NCBI GenBank assembly: GCA_011503125.2
Contig: WWBZ02000051.1
Span: 1,240,001 to 1,304,000, forward strand
Source: Botryosphaeria dothidea
Lineage: Eukaryota > Ascomycota > Dothideomycetes > Botryosphaeriales > Botryosphaeriaceae
DNA: 64,000 nt
Reading direction: 5' to 3'
The notes beneath the pieces were generated by a model. That model ran no database searches and had not been told where the DNA came from. It worked only from the letters and a program-made list of their open reading frames with translations. Both the position numbers and the translations under genes were made by a program. Of this stretch, positions 34,778-46,666 are shown one piece after another. Within the stretch, counting starts at the first letter, position 1. Each line of letters begins with the position of its first letter.

Positions 34778-35677
34778 GGCCCTGTTGATGCCAATGTCGA
34801 ATGCTAATGGCAGAACTGTACTGGAAAGGGATTGTGCCACCGAGAAAAACGAACAAAGCAGGATCCCTGGTTGCTGCCGCAGGCTGGCTGATGAAGGCCA
34901 GCTGATGCATTATTACCCGGCTGCTATGTGAGGCTCGGCTTCTTCAGCGCATTTGCGCACTCCATAACTTTGCTCTTGGCCCGGGAAGCCCGGGATGCAA
35001 GCCACAGGAGCGGCCTTGACCAACTTCGGCAATGCATTTTGCGATCGCGATAATGCCAGTTACAGCATTGCGATAAAAAGGGGGAACGAAAGGGCACCAT
35101 TGGGGCAACACAAGGCCACCCCCCTGGTCGAATCCTCGTAAGTAAGCAGCCATGCACCGGATTGGCTGGACAACGTTGAGCTGGCACGAGCGCCCGACCA
35201 GGGCCATTCTCTTCGCCGTCCTCAATTCTCGCTGCCTCTTGTAATCTGCCTGTCGGACTAGGCGTCATATGATCAAACTTGTTTCAGGATCAGACAAGTG
35301 CATCTCCGGTGATATAAAAATTCGAATCATTGAAGGCTGTGTAGATCATCCGAGTACGTGATTATGATGTCAAGGTATTGCTTTTGAGATCGCCACATCG
35401 AACTTTTTGCGCTTGAAAGTCTCATCGCGCTGAAATCGAAGGGGGAAAATTTCTCCAAAAAAAAAAAAAAGAGAGGCAGAACTGTGTGCCCGTCGGACGG
35501 GGCTGGTTTCATATCCAAGGACAAGTAACCACACCTCGCCGCCAACGCTTGATGGTGGACCTATCCGAAATCCTGTAAAAATCCATTTCTTTTCTACATG
35601 TCCTCTTTTTCAGTCGTAAACTCAACATAACCTCTCTTTTTTTCACCCCATATCTTCATTTCTGTTTTCATTTCTCT
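34778..35677. other. Intergenic region between C2H2 gene and leucyl-tRNA synthetase
   Basis: About 900 bases: promoter of the C2H2 gene and 3' flank of the synthetase. A 14-base A run at about 35457-35470 and short direct pieces of AT-rich sequence are present. No gene or RNA recognised. Confidence 0.5.
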
Positions 35678-38600
35678 CTAAAAGTTCTCAAAGAAGAACG
35701 TCGGCGCACCCGGCACCGCCTGCTCCGCAGTCGGCGGGAGGTTATCCTTCGTCTCACCCTCACCAAACAGCACCTTACCCGACTTCTCACCCTCTTTGAC
35801 ACCCACAATCTCGACGACCTTCAGCTTCGGCACCGTCTGCTTTAAGCCTGGCACCATCTCCTTGAGCGTCGCGATCTCATCGAACGGCAGGCGGCGGTCG
35901 AAGACCTCGCCCGCCTTCTCGCCGCCATCCAACCGCTTCTTCAAGCCCTGAATGAACGGCATCGCCTTCTTCATGTCCGGCTTGGCGATCTCCTTGGTGA
36001 GGCTCTTGACGTCGACTAGGCCGAGCTGCGCGAACTTGTCGCGGACAAGGTCGATATACTTGTCCTGCCACGCTGGGAACGCCTCGGCCGCGAAGATGGT
36101 GAGCTTCTTGTCCTGCTTGGGGTCGAACGTGACGTTCTTGCCCTTGGCGAGCTTCTTAACCTGCTGGCCCTCGGCCGATGTGATGTTCGAGGTCGTCGAG
36201 CGCACGTACTCGCGGGCAGCGGTGAGAGAAGGCTCGGGTGAGGAGACCGTCGGGTAGAGGGCGTTCTGAATAGTCTTAGGTTTCTTGAGAACCTCGAGCC
36301 AGACGTACTCAGCCCAGTGGGGAGCGACTGGGGTGAGAAGGAGAGCCTGGAGCTCGATGAAGCGCTTAGCCAGGTCATGATGCATGCCGAGGCCAGCTGC
36401 TTTAGTGACTTCACGGTAGAAGTCACGTGCGGCGGTGAAGTCGTAGAAGCCGGTCTTGAGTGCGAGCTTGTAGAAAGTGCTGGTGAATATATGTTAGTCC
36501 TGGTTTCCATTCCCGTACTCTCAAAATGTTGCTTACTTTTCGTAGTGCTCCCTCGTCTCGATGACCAAGCTGTTGAGCTCGTTCTCAAACATCTTGTCCC
36601 AGAGGAGCTTCTCACCAGTGCGCTGGATCGTGTCAACGTTCTTGACCTTGCCACCATCGCGGACCTCCTTGTACTCGGCCTCGCTGTTAACGATGTGGGC
36701 ATCGTTGACCATTTCTTCGCACCATTTCCTCAGTTCGAACAACTTAAGAATAATGCTGTTTGCCACCGTCTCCTCGAAGTTAGCATCCTCGATTCCGTCA
36801 CCAGCATCGGCAAGCGCGACTCTGGTCGCGTCGGCACCAAACTTCTTAACCGCATCGCCGAGAGTAAGGAAGTTGCCCGTGCTCTTGCTCATCTTCTCAC
36901 CGTTGAGCATCAGGTGACCGTTGACGCGGAAACCCTGAGGCCAGTACTGCTGGGGGAAGATGGCGGTGTGAATGTAAAGACAGAAAGTAAGATGGTTCTG
37001 GATCAGATCCTTGCCAGAAACGCGGAGGTCCAGAGGGTACCAGTACTCAAACTCTCTCCGCATGGCCTCAAGGTCCTCCCTGAGAATGTCGGTCTTGACC
37101 TCCTCCGTGCGGCAGAAGAGGTAGTCCCAGACTTCGTCGGTCATTTGCTCAGGCGTAATCCTCTGCTTGGAGAGACCCGCCGTCTTACCAAAGATGTCAC
37201 CGTGCAGGTAGTGAGCAATGGTGTAGTAGCTCATGTAGATGGTACTGTCACTGAGGGACTCTACCAACTGCGAAGCGTCCCAAGGCAGCTTGGTGCCCAG
37301 ACCATACGATCTTGAGCAAGCCCACTGAGACAACCAACCGAGGGTCATCTTGAAGGCATGCTGAGCCTCAGGGTAGAAGGTTTGCATGCCCTTCTCAAGG
37401 TGGTTCAGAACAGTCTCGCACCATTCACCGTCACCGCCGTTCTCAGTGGTACCATAGTTCATGTACCACTGGTCAAGGTACGCAGCAACACACTCGTCAC
37501 CGGACCGGGACATAACCATCCCATCAGGCTCACCGTAGGCAAACGCATCACCGGCGTCAATGAGTTGCTGGCGAACAAGAGGCTTGGCTTCTTGCACGGA
37601 CTTGCCGGAGTGCTCGCCGTAAACCATCGTGCCCTGGTAGAAACCCTCCTTGTAGGCCAATTCCTTAGCTTCAGCGAGCTGCTTCGCGTCCTTGGGAGAG
37701 TTGATCTTTAACTTCTCGCACAGGGTCTTGGCAGTGAGGTCACCGTATGTAGGAGTCTTGATGAGAGGAATGATTTCGAGTTCCGCCCATTCCTTCTTGA
37801 TGCCATAGTAGTCGGCCTTCTTGATCAGATCCAAGGTGGTGGCGTAATCATCAGGGCTGTCGGACGGCACGCAAGTGACGACACCCGTTCCCTTGGTGGG
37901 CTTCACCGACTCCATTGGAAGAATCCTGACGCTCTTATGTGCTGAGAGCGGGGCGTTGACGAGGGTACCAATCACATCAGAGCCCTGCAGATCAATAACG
38001 TGGGGGAAGACGCCCCACTTGGGGAAGATGTTCTGGAAGGCCATATTCCTGGCAGCGCGGTTCGACACGAAGAAGTACTCGTTGTCGGTGACCTTGAAGA
38101 TGCCGTACTGAACCTTGGGTCCGACGAAGCAGCAAGTTTGGCCGTACATGGTCTCGGGGCGGAGAGTAGCCGGAACGAAGTAGACATTAGCACCACTTGG
38201 GATCTTGTCGCCAATGAGCGCCTTGGCCTTCTCTGGCCACTCGAGAACCTTCATCTTCATGGCAGTGTATTCCTGGACGGTGACACCCTCACCGGAGCTG
38301 CGGTCGTGGTCAAGACAGGCCTGGCCATCCTTGGGAGAGTAGACTGTGTAACGCTTGCCGAACTTGATCTTTCCAAGGCCCTTCAGGCGGTTCATCTGCC
38401 AGCGAACGAAGGCATCGTAGAAGGGGTTTGCATCAGTAGTGACCATGGACCTCCGCCAATCCACACGGGCGCCAATTGAGGTGAGGTCCTCCTGGCAACG
38501 CGGAGGGAAGTACTCCAGCCAGTACTGCGGATCGGCAAACTTGTGAATCTCCTCTAGCGGAATGCCCAGCGAGAGCATAATCTGGAATTGGTACTTGGTC

Positions 38601-39221
38601 TTGACGGCTTTGGCGGCCGCCTTGCCCTTGGTAGCCTTGAACTTGGTGATGTCCGTCTTCGTGGTCTCCTCGGTCGGCGCGGGGACCTCCTCGGGCTTGG
38701 ATTCAACGATATCATCCTCCTTGCAACCCTCGAAGTTCTTGCCAAAGAGCTCCACCTCACGCACAAGCTTGTCGGCACAGGCCTTGATGGGCATACCGGT
38801 GCAGTGATAGCCTTGAGGGAAGAGCGCGCGCTTGCCCTGCATGCGAGAAAAGCCGGTGGCAAACTCGACCTTACTCGCAGTGAAGCTGTGGCCGGCGTGC
38901 AGAACACCGTTCATGTATGGATAGGCCATGGTGCCGAAGAACTTGGGTGTCTTGGCGCGCAGGTCGGCGGCGGAGATGGAGCCGTAGGGGAACTCTTTCG
39001 TGGAGGGGGCATCCTGCTGGAAGACCTTGGAGTCCTGCCATTGCTTCTGGTACTTCTTCTCGGCGGCAATGAGGGTGTCGCGCTTGTCGGTCTGGGAGGG
39101 CGTTAGGAGTAGAAATATATTTGCGGCGGGCAGGACTTTTGCGCACATTCTCGATCTTGAGGGTATTCTTGGAGCTGGCGTTGGGGTCCAACGCATCAAG
39201 CGTTGCTTTGGCGGCCGACAT
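35678..39221 (-). CDS. leuS: Leucyl-tRNA synthetase, cytosolic
   Basis: Class I aminoacyl-tRNA synthetase charging tRNA-Leu (EC 6.1.1.4) in the cytosol. 1143 aa, three exons: 39221-39147, 39091-36537, 36479-35678; introns 55 and 57 nt. The HIGH-type motif is H90-A-G-H93 in the AYPYMNGVLHAGH block; the KMSKS loop is exact (LMLNGEKMSKSTGNF). The CP1 editing domain is present between them, with a threonine-rich ATLRPETMYGQT motif and the AAYLDQWYMNYG segment that follows. The C-terminal anticodon-binding and eukaryote-specific extension (KKRLDGGEKAGEVFDRRLPFDE) is complete. Length matches fungal and archaeal-type LeuRS, not the mitochondrial form. It is divergent from a small mitochondrial-type gene, only 248 bases between starts. 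Confidence 0.96.
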
Positions 39222-39469
39222 GGTTGCGGATTGCTCGCGGCGCTGGCTGCGAACTTGGACCCGGTTGACTCTGGAGCTGGGTGAGTCACGGTGGGGGAGC
39301 GTGGTGGGCTGTCGCAGTCAAGAGAAAGCGGCGGGCGGGAATGACGCGCGGGCGGTGAGCAAGCGAGTGGCCGATGCAAGGGCAGGCCCTGAGCCGCAGC
39401 CGCATCTTCCATCACCACCACCAACCCTCCATCGCGAGATCTACGCTCGCTCTCGCTCTCGCCCTCGCC
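39222..39469. promoter_or_regulatory. Short bidirectional promoter
   Basis: 248 bases separate the divergent start codons of leucyl-tRNA synthetase and the small membrane protein. The sequence is GC-rich with a pyrimidine-rich stretch (CGCTCGCTCTCGCTCTCGCC) just before the plus-strand start. No TATA box is evident. Confidence 0.55.
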
Positions 39470-39982
39470 ATGCTGCGCACCTTGGTCCGTCGCGCCGCCG
39501 AACGCCCGCGACCGGCCTTCGACATCAACAGCAACCTCTACAAGGCCAAGCGACTGTGGCCGCCCGATTTCTCCAAGCTCCCGCCAAAGCATCAGTTCCG
39601 TCTCGAGCGCAAGTACAGGCGTCGATCTCAGCTAAAATGGGCGCGCCCGCGGTGGAATAAATTCGTCAAACTGGCACAGTGGGCAACAATTTCGTGTACG
39701 CCCCGCAACACAATTGAGCTATGGTAGGCGGCAATGCTGATGCGACTGCAGTCGTGGTTGTATACGGCGTGTTGTTCATGGACTGGGGAGAGGAATTCAA
39801 GAGCCGATCCCGCGATGGGAACGCGCAGCCGTTCCAAGGGGTAATTCTCCATTCATGTGCTTGCAGAATTGCATGTTGACTCTGCAAAGATTCGCGACTG
39901 GTACAGACGCACGGTGGATTCAATTTGGTCCAAGCCAGCATCACAATCCGACCCGTCCCAACCTTCATCCAGAACCGCATGA
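39470..39982 (+). CDS. Small, probably mitochondrial membrane protein
   Basis: 135 aa, three exons: 39470-39695, 39752-39840, 39890-39982. The N-terminus (MLRTLVRRAAERPRP) is Arg-rich without acidic residues, as in mitochondrial presequences. A basic middle (KHQFRLERKYRRRSQLKWARPRWNKFVKL) leads into one membrane segment (WATISFVVVYGVLFMDW). The third exon is included because removing 39841-39889 (GTAATT donor, GTTGAC branch, AAAG acceptor) turns an early stop into PFQGIRDWYRRTVDSIW, which looks like the ordered end of such proteins. The tight, basic, conserved-looking sequence suggests a real ancient protein, perhaps tied to the inner membrane or mitoribosome, but I cannot name it. Confidence 0.75.
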
Positions 39983-40990
39983 TGAATGAAAGCACATGAC
40001 AACGTTTTCTTAAGATCGAGAGGGGAGAGCGGAGTTGCGGTGATTTCGGGATACCACATATTCAAGACGAGGCTGATCGTCGCAGCTCGGGATATGGCAT
40101 GGTAATATCACTCCATGGCTCACGAGACCATTCCCTTATGGCATTCGCCTTACCTTGAATCTTCTCAATCCCGAGAAGAGATCGTAGAGGCAGAATAGCT
40201 ACTCACCACTCAAAATCTCGTTTCCTTCTAGATCGACTGCCTTAGACCTTCCAGCACACATGGCCTCCGCCGTAGGATAAAGTTGGAATGCGGTCCGGTT
40301 TTGTCCGCATAGCCGCGGTCTGAGAACAAGTCCAGCGTTAGAGAGCACACGCCCGTGCTCTGATCGGTTTTAGACGGCGTCAGGGCCACGTCTATGTAGT
40401 TAGCTTGACCGGTGAGGCTCTGGGAACGTAATTGCAGGAAAATTCGAAGTGTTTTGGCCGAGGATAGAGGCGTGTGTAGCTGGTTGAAGTTCACGATGCC
40501 CAGAGAATGGTCAATTCAAGCTGGACGCTTTAGGCAAGAAATTCCGGCAGCGGTCGGCCGAGTCGGCCAAATGCGCGGCAATTTCTTCCACACGCCGCCA
40601 CGAGCGATTAAACGCGCCGCACTCCTCTACTACAATTCCACAACAAATATTGGCTCGCTTATACACTGTAGAGGCGTCCACCGTCGTCTATGCAGGGCAC
40701 ATGACGCCCAACAATGAACATAGGCCTCGCTATTTTCCCCCGTCAGACTTGCCTTATGCGTCGACGGCCTCGGAAGACAGCGCCAAAAGTCATTTTCCCC
40801 ACATAGCTGCCGTCTCATTAGCTCCCTCTGTACGCCAGCAGCGCAGTCTCCCTGGTCCTCCCCGCCTTAGCCTCTTCCGTGCCAACCTTCCCGAAGCGCT
40901 GGGAAAAGGTCATTAACGCCGACCCTGCCTTCTCACACCATACCTTCTGCCTCATTCCCCAGACCTTTGATTTTTCCCAGCTTTGGCCAT
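39983..40990. other. Intergenic region upstream of the microexon regulator
   Basis: About 1 kb with no supported gene; frames on either strand are under 105 codons and lack motifs. It holds the promoter of the Zn2Cys6 gene starting at 40991. Confidence 0.5.
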
Positions 40991-43396
40991 ATGTCTTCGG
41001 TGCCACGAACCCGCACTGGTTGCCAGGTAAGAAAAATAATCACCACGCTGATGTAATTGGTTCTTTGCCGCTGATGTAAGCCCCTACAGAGCTGCCGTGT
41101 AAGGTGTGTGTGACTGGATTGTAAAGCGTGTGCAACTGTTGGTTAACTTCCATTCCAATCTAGGCATCTAAAATGTCAGTACCCACTTCCTTAGCCCTAT
41201 TGGTGGATTACTGAACTAATGGTGATGGGCATCTTTCAGGTGATGAACAGAGACCATCATGTACCCGTTGCGCGAAAAGTGGCATCGAATGCGTAAGGGG
41301 TTACAACATTCGCTTCCGTCATAGTTTGAACCCTAGGTAACCCCTCCCCATCCTCATCTCATTGCGCACGCCTGCCATCATCACCCTTTGATGCACCTAG
41401 ACGATGCTGTCCCTCTGCTAGAGAGACTGATCATCCCTGAAGCTGCAAACTCTGCGTCGAGACCTGAAACCACTGATCAGTCGATAGTGTCGCGAACGTC
41501 AAAGGATCTGGACTGGGCAAATGCGAGTACGACTTCTCAAAGAATCAGCCGTGGTGTAAAACAACCCACAACCTGAGCTACGTCGACGAGACCCCCGAGC
41601 TGCGAAACATCTACGATCATGATCAGGACCCGGACGACAACATCGTCGTTACTCCCCCTGGGTGGAGAGACAACGTAGCCTCAGACCTAGCCGAGAATTT
41701 CTCAGTGTCATCGGTAGCACAACGATCACGGCCTGTCCTGCCCTCTCCATCAAGCCGTCAAAGCGTCAGCGAGGCAGGTTCTTCACCAAAGCGTCGCAAA
41801 CTCGAGTTACCGCATCGCTCTGAGTCGACGTCGCATAGATCGCCCGCTCAAGAAAGCGGTCCCCTGCTGAGATTAGGCTCACAATCACAACTCACTCCAC
41901 CAGTTGCCACAGCAGAGAATCATGGATTCTCTTCACTAGAGCCAACCTCGTCGCTTGCGAGTGACTTCGCAGCAGACTTCCCCTCTGTTTCGAGCACGTC
42001 GCTTGCGTTGTCAAGAATATACTTGGAGGCGCCAGTCTGGCCTCTTGAAAAGAAAGAAGAGGCTGCATTGTTGCGATACTTTGTCGACAACTTGGCGACA
42101 TCGTTCGACCTCTGCGATCCGGATCGCCATTTCCGACTTGTGGTCCCACACAGAGCGGCATTATGCCCACCGCTTCTGAATGCAATTCTGGCTGTGTCTG
42201 CAAGACATTGGAGCAGAGTGGGAGACTACGATCCCTATGTCGCTGAACGATATCACTCCGAATGCCTGAAACACCTCATTCCTATGTTGGACGAGACGGC
42301 AGCTTTGATGGATGAAAATCTGTTGGCAGCGACGGTCATACTACGCTTCCTCGAGGAGATTGACATTCCGGTCTCAGGTACCGAGTCACAGAGCCATCTT
42401 CTAGGCACCCAGGTATTCCTCACCGCGCAGGAACGATCGACTGTATATGGAGGCTTGAGACAAGCAGCTTTCTGGGTTGGACTCCGCCAAGAGATCTACA
42501 TGGCTTTCGTTAATCAACGGACGATCATACCTGTGCTGGAACACTGCAACATAGACCGGTCCTTTGAAAATGCAAGCGATTGCGTCTGGGCTAACCGGAT
42601 CGTCACGCATTGTGCAGACGTACTCCGTTATTGCTTCGGAGACGGCGAACAGAGTTTAGCTAACTACAATAGGCTGTTGGATTACTGCGATGGGTGGTAC
42701 ATGTTCAAGCCGCCATCATTCTCGCCAATCTATTACCGAGAGCCACATGGAGAGGCAAACGTCTTCCCAGAGGTTTGGCTTCTGAGCGATGCCGTCACGA
42801 CGGGCCTGCAGCATTACCATCTCGCCAAAATACTTCTCACGGCACATAATCCAAAAGTGCCACGTCTGGGGCCTGGTCAGAAGCAGGCCCTCACGAAGAT
42901 GGATGTATGTTCATGTCCTCCGGCCTGGCATCGTGAACACTCACTAATAAATTCATTAGGAGCAAATCAAAGATGACGTACGAGCACTTTGCGGCATGGC
43001 CACTTCAAACGAGCGCTGCCCCCCGAACTTCGTGTACGAGTCCTTCATATCCAGATATCCGCCAAAATTCGGGCCCAAACGGGCTAACGCAGCTCTTAGA
43101 ACCGCATCCATGGCCGTTGCACTCGCCGGAGAACGGTTTACCGACCGCGCGGAACAGGAAGCCCTCATGGACATACTGGTCAAGTGCGAGAACGATCACG
43201 CGTGGCCAACGCTCGTTGCGTAAGTGGAAGATGATCTACTCAAGGGGTCGAGCCGAATGAGCCAGCTCGGGACTATTGCTGACATCTTCGCAGTCAAGTG
43301 CAACTCAAGGAGGCATGGGGTTGGCCTACTGATGAAGAGTCACAGCTCGACGCCAGTAGAGTCAGTATCGACGGGTTGGTAAATGCGCTGTCTTAA
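40991..43396 (+). CDS. Zn(II)2Cys6 / Fungal_trans_2 transcription factor with two microexons
   Basis: 645 aa, seven exons: 40991-41026, 41090-41103, 41164-41174, 41240-41336, 41488-42904, 42960-43219, 43294-43396. Exons 2 and 3 are only 14 and 11 nt. Joining them gives RTGCQSCRVRHLKC followed by DEQRPSCTRCAKSGIEC, a perfect zinc cluster: C11-x2-C14-x6-C21-x6-C28-x2-C31-x6-C38. Skipping the microexons loses cysteines 14 and 21 or breaks the frame. Each small intron (60-65 nt) has a usable donor, branch-like sequence and AG. The body from about residue 190 has the PF11951 (Fungal_trans_2) pattern: LRYFVDNLATSFDLCDP, HFRLVVPHRAALCPPLLNAILAVSARH, then helical repeats. Intron 4 (41337-41487) is the least certain. 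Target genes are unknown; the P450 reductase gene downstream is not obviously linked. Confidence 0.87.
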
Positions 43397-44280
43397 AATG
43401 TCACTGTTGGGTTTTTGAATAACCAGACCTGTGAAACTCCAGTTCAACTCGCCATGGGGTTTTGCGAGAACCTTGATCACCGTCTGTTTCTCGCGCTCCT
43501 CGTGATCTACAATCTCGCTGATGTGATTGGATACGATAGCGCTTGATGAATGGCACCCCCAAAGGCAGGATGGCGCGGGGAGGCTGCAGGCTGTAGCGCC
43601 CCGCTGCGGCCAGAGCTCCACGGGGCAAGTCGACTAGCGATGACGACACGGAGCTCCCGAGTGCGTGTACATCGATTGAGCGGCACGGTATCCAGGCAGG
43701 CCGCGAGGCGTCACATGCGTGGAGGCGAGACGGATCTGGACTGGGCAGAGAATGCGGTTCCGGAAGGCGCGTCGGATTAAATTTCCAAGTTGACTTGCGA
43801 CAGAGTAGCTGCTGACGACCTACTTAGTTCCGAACAGACGAGGAAGGTGGCGCGGCTATCGAGCGTCCGAAGAGGGGAAATTTCCCCGCACGTTCCCCAG
43901 ACCGACAGGCGTTTCCCCACAATCTCAGCCCCAGACTGACGCACATGCTCCCGCCGCCAGGGCGCGGGATCCAGATTGCGGCGAGTGCGCGGAAGGCTGA
44001 AGAAACTAATCGGGGAGGCTCCAGCGGTCTAGGCGCCGACGACGGTGGGGTGGAGGGGCTGCCGTTTACAGCACCTGTTTTCCGCGACTCCAGAACGGCA
44101 AGTCAAGCCCGCTGGGGATTTCTATATCAACATCCGGCGGACCCAGATGTTCTTCTCTCAGATAGCAGTCGACTTCATGCTCTTCCCATAACATCCATCA
44201 TCGTCTTATCTACGGTTGCCGCTCGCATTTCTCATCCGCTGCTCCGCACCTCACGTTTTCTTCTTTGATACCCGCCTACC
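43397..44280. other. Intergenic region, promoter of P450 reductase
   Basis: About 880 bases between tandem plus-strand genes. Frames are short and unsupported. A C-rich stretch (TTCCCCGCACGTTCCCC at about 43880-43900) and a TATATC at about 44122 precede the reductase start. Confidence 0.5.
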
Positions 44281-46422
44281 ATGGCACATATTCTGTCTAG
44301 TCCTGCTTTCCAGCAGACTCTACAAGAGCTCTCGAAAGCAGCGAGCCCCAAATCCGCAGCCGATATCGCCGCTCTCGGTGTCTTGGCCCTCGGTTCCGCC
44401 GGCTACCTGCTGCGCGGATACACGTGGGACAAGCCCGACCCCTATGACTACATCTGGTACGAGAGGCCGCAGTTGAAGAACGGCGGCGCCCTCAACGCCA
44501 AAAAGGAGACCCGCAACATCGCTCAGAAGCTCGAAGATACCAACAAGGACCTTGTTATCTTCTGGGGCTCTCAATCCGGCACTGCCGAAGGCTTCGCCAA
44601 CCGTCTCGCAAGAGAATGCCACCTCCGCTTCGGCCTCGAGACGATGGCAGCAGATTTGTCTGACTTTGACGCTGAAACCATTGCACTCATCCCAGAGTCG
44701 AAGCTGGCTATCTTCATCTGCTCGACTTTCGGTGAGGGTGACCCTAGCGACAACACTGCTGGTCTCTGGGACTGGCTTCTCAAGAGCAGCGATGTCTCCC
44801 TGAAGAACCTGCGCTACTTTGCGTTTGGTCTCGGAAACAGCAATTACAAGTACTACAACCGAGTCATCGATGTCGTCGTCGAGAAGCTCAACGAATTCGG
44901 TGCCCGTCCCCTGCTCCCTGTCGGCAGGGCAGACGATGCAGAGGGCGCCACCGAAGAAGACTTCATGGCTTGGAAGGACGAGCTCTTCAACGTCTTCAAG
45001 AAGGACCTCGACCTGGAGGAGCGTGAGATCAAGTACGAGCCCACCCTCTCTACCGTCAAGGATGAGTCTCTCGAGCCGATCGATCTCCACCACGGAGAGC
45101 CCATTCACCCGCGGGACAACCCCAAGGCCGCAGCAGCCTGCTCCCCGATCAAGGCTTTGAAGATCCAGAACCCCCGCGAGCTCTTCCACACCAAAACTCG
45201 CAACTGCGTGCACCTGGACCTCGATCTATCCGACCACCCCGAGATGAAGTACAAGACGGGCGACCACCTCGCTATCTGGGCCACCAACCCCGACGGTGAA
45301 GTGGAAACCCTCCTCTCCGCCCTCGGCCTCTCCGAGAGACGCGACGTGCCCATCTCGATCAAGTCCCTCGACCCGACCCTCAAGGTCAAGGTCCCGACAC
45401 CCACCACCGCCTCCGCCCTCTTCCGCTACTACCTCGAGATCTGCGCCCCCGTCTCTCGCGACACCATCCTCTCCCTCTCTCCCTTCGCTTCCACGCCGGA
45501 GGCAAAGTCCTTCCTCCTCACCCTCGGCAAGGACAAGGCCGCCTACCAGCACTACCTCACCCACACGCACCTCAACCTGGGCCGCCTCCTCACCCTCGCC
45601 GCGCCCAACACGCCCTGGCCATCCCTCCCGCTGTCCTACCTCATCGAAACCCTCCCGCGCCTGCAACCGCGCTACTACAGCATCTCATCCTCCTCCGTTA
45701 TCTCGCCGCGCCACCCCAGCATCACCGCGCTCGTCTCGACCACGCCCCTGCCCGCCGCCCAGCAAGCCACCGCCATCCCGGGCCTCGCCTCGCACTACCT
45801 CCTCGCGCACGCGCACGCCCTCGCCACCGGCAGCACCTCGCCGCCGCACCCCAACCAAACCACCACCTACGCCCTCGCGGGCCCCGCGGACGCCCTCGCC
45901 GGCGGCAAGCTGTACGCGCACGTCCGCAAATCCAAGTTCAAGCTGCCCGGCGCCGGGTCGACGCCGCTCGTCATGGTGGCCGCCGGCACGGGGCTCGCGC
46001 CCTTCCGCGGCTTCGTGGCCGAGCGCGCGCGCCTGCACGCCATGGGCAAGGACGTCGGCCGCATGCTGCTCTTCTTCGGCTGCCGCGACCCGGCCGAGGA
46101 CTACATCTACGCCGACGAGCTGGCCGGGTGGGCGCGCGAGCTGGGCGGCCGGCTGGCCGTCGTGACGGCGTTTTCGCGCAAGCAGGGCGAGCGGAAGACG
46201 TACGTGCAGGATCGCGTGCAGGAGCGGATGGGCGAGGTTCTTAGGCTGTTGGACGAGGGGGCGAATTTCTATGTCTGCGGGAGGGCGAGCATGGCGAGGG
46301 AGGTGGGGAAGAAGGTTGGGGAGGGGATGGGGAAGAGAGAGGGTTGGGGCGATGCGCAGGTGAGGGAGTGGAGTGAGGGGATCAAGAGGAGGGGGAAGTG
46401 GTTGGAGGACGTTTGGGGTTGA
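44281..46422 (+). CDS. cprA: NADPH-cytochrome P450 reductase
   Basis: Endoplasmic-reticulum diflavin enzyme passing electrons from NADPH through FAD and FMN to cytochrome P450s (EC 1.6.2.4). 713 aa, no intron. An N-terminal anchor (about 27-45, IAALGVLALGSAGYLL) is followed by the flavodoxin domain with IFWGSQSGTAEGFANRLA, CSTFGEGDPSDNTAGLWDWL and FGLGNSNYKYYN; the connecting domain; the FAD motif RYYSISSSS; the NADPH-binding VMVAAGTGLAPFRGFVAERA and FFGCRDPAEDYIYADEL; and the end ERKTYVQDRVQE, FYVCGRASMAREV and a terminal tryptophan in LEDVWG that stacks on FAD. All cofactor motifs are intact. Some fungi carry two copies; this one could be the main or the secondary gene. Confidence 0.95.
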   Translation: MAHILSSPAFQQTLQELSKAASPKSAADIAALGVLALGSAGYLLRGYTWDKPDPYDYIWYERPQLKNGGALNAKKETRNIAQKLEDTNKDLVIFWGSQSGTAEGFANRLARECHLRFGLETMAADLSDFDAETIALIPESKLAIFICSTFGEGDPSDNTAGLWDWLLKSSDVSLKNLRYFAFGLGNSNYKYYNRVIDVVVEKLNEFGARPLLPVGRADDAEGATEEDFMAWKDELFNVFKKDLDLEEREIKYEPTLSTVKDESLEPIDLHHGEPIHPRDNPKAAAACSPIKALKIQNPRELFHTKTRNCVHLDLDLSDHPEMKYKTGDHLAIWATNPDGEVETLLSALGLSERRDVPISIKSLDPTLKVKVPTPTTASALFRYYLEICAPVSRDTILSLSPFASTPEAKSFLLTLGKDKAAYQHYLTHTHLNLGRLLTLAAPNTPWPSLPLSYLIETLPRLQPRYYSISSSSVISPRHPSITALVSTTPLPAAQQATAIPGLASHYLLAHAHALATGSTSPPHPNQTTTYALAGPADALAGGKLYAHVRKSKFKLPGAGSTPLVMVAAGTGLAPFRGFVAERARLHAMGKDVGRMLLFFGCRDPAEDYIYADELAGWARELGGRLAVVTAFSRKQGERKTYVQDRVQERMGEVLRLLDEGANFYVCGRASMAREVGKKVGEGMGKREGWGDAQVREWSEGIKRRGKWLEDVWG

Positions 46423-46666
46423 TTTTTTTTCCCCCTCATCTTCCCCCGCCAAACTTTGCGCTTGTCTTTTTAGATCCAAAAAGGTTCTCTCGGAGCATTT
46501 GGCGTTTCTGTAGAAGAGGAAGGATGGCTTTCTCGTCTTTTTGTGATTTCATTATTCATTAGGTAGACGTTGATATGTCGTCAAGCCAGCCGTAGTATAT
46601 CAATACACACGTTCGAAAGCAATGCCACCTCCCAAAAGTAAACATAGTGATCATAACATTAACCCC

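Noticed and set aside
40228..40494. Minus-strand frame of 88 codons in the gap before the microexon regulator
   Set aside because: No recognisable feature and no plausible neighbouring exon.
45685..46479. 264-codon minus-strand frame and Pro/Ser-rich plus frame over the P450 reductase
   Set aside because: Both are shadows of the reductase reading frame, which is complete.
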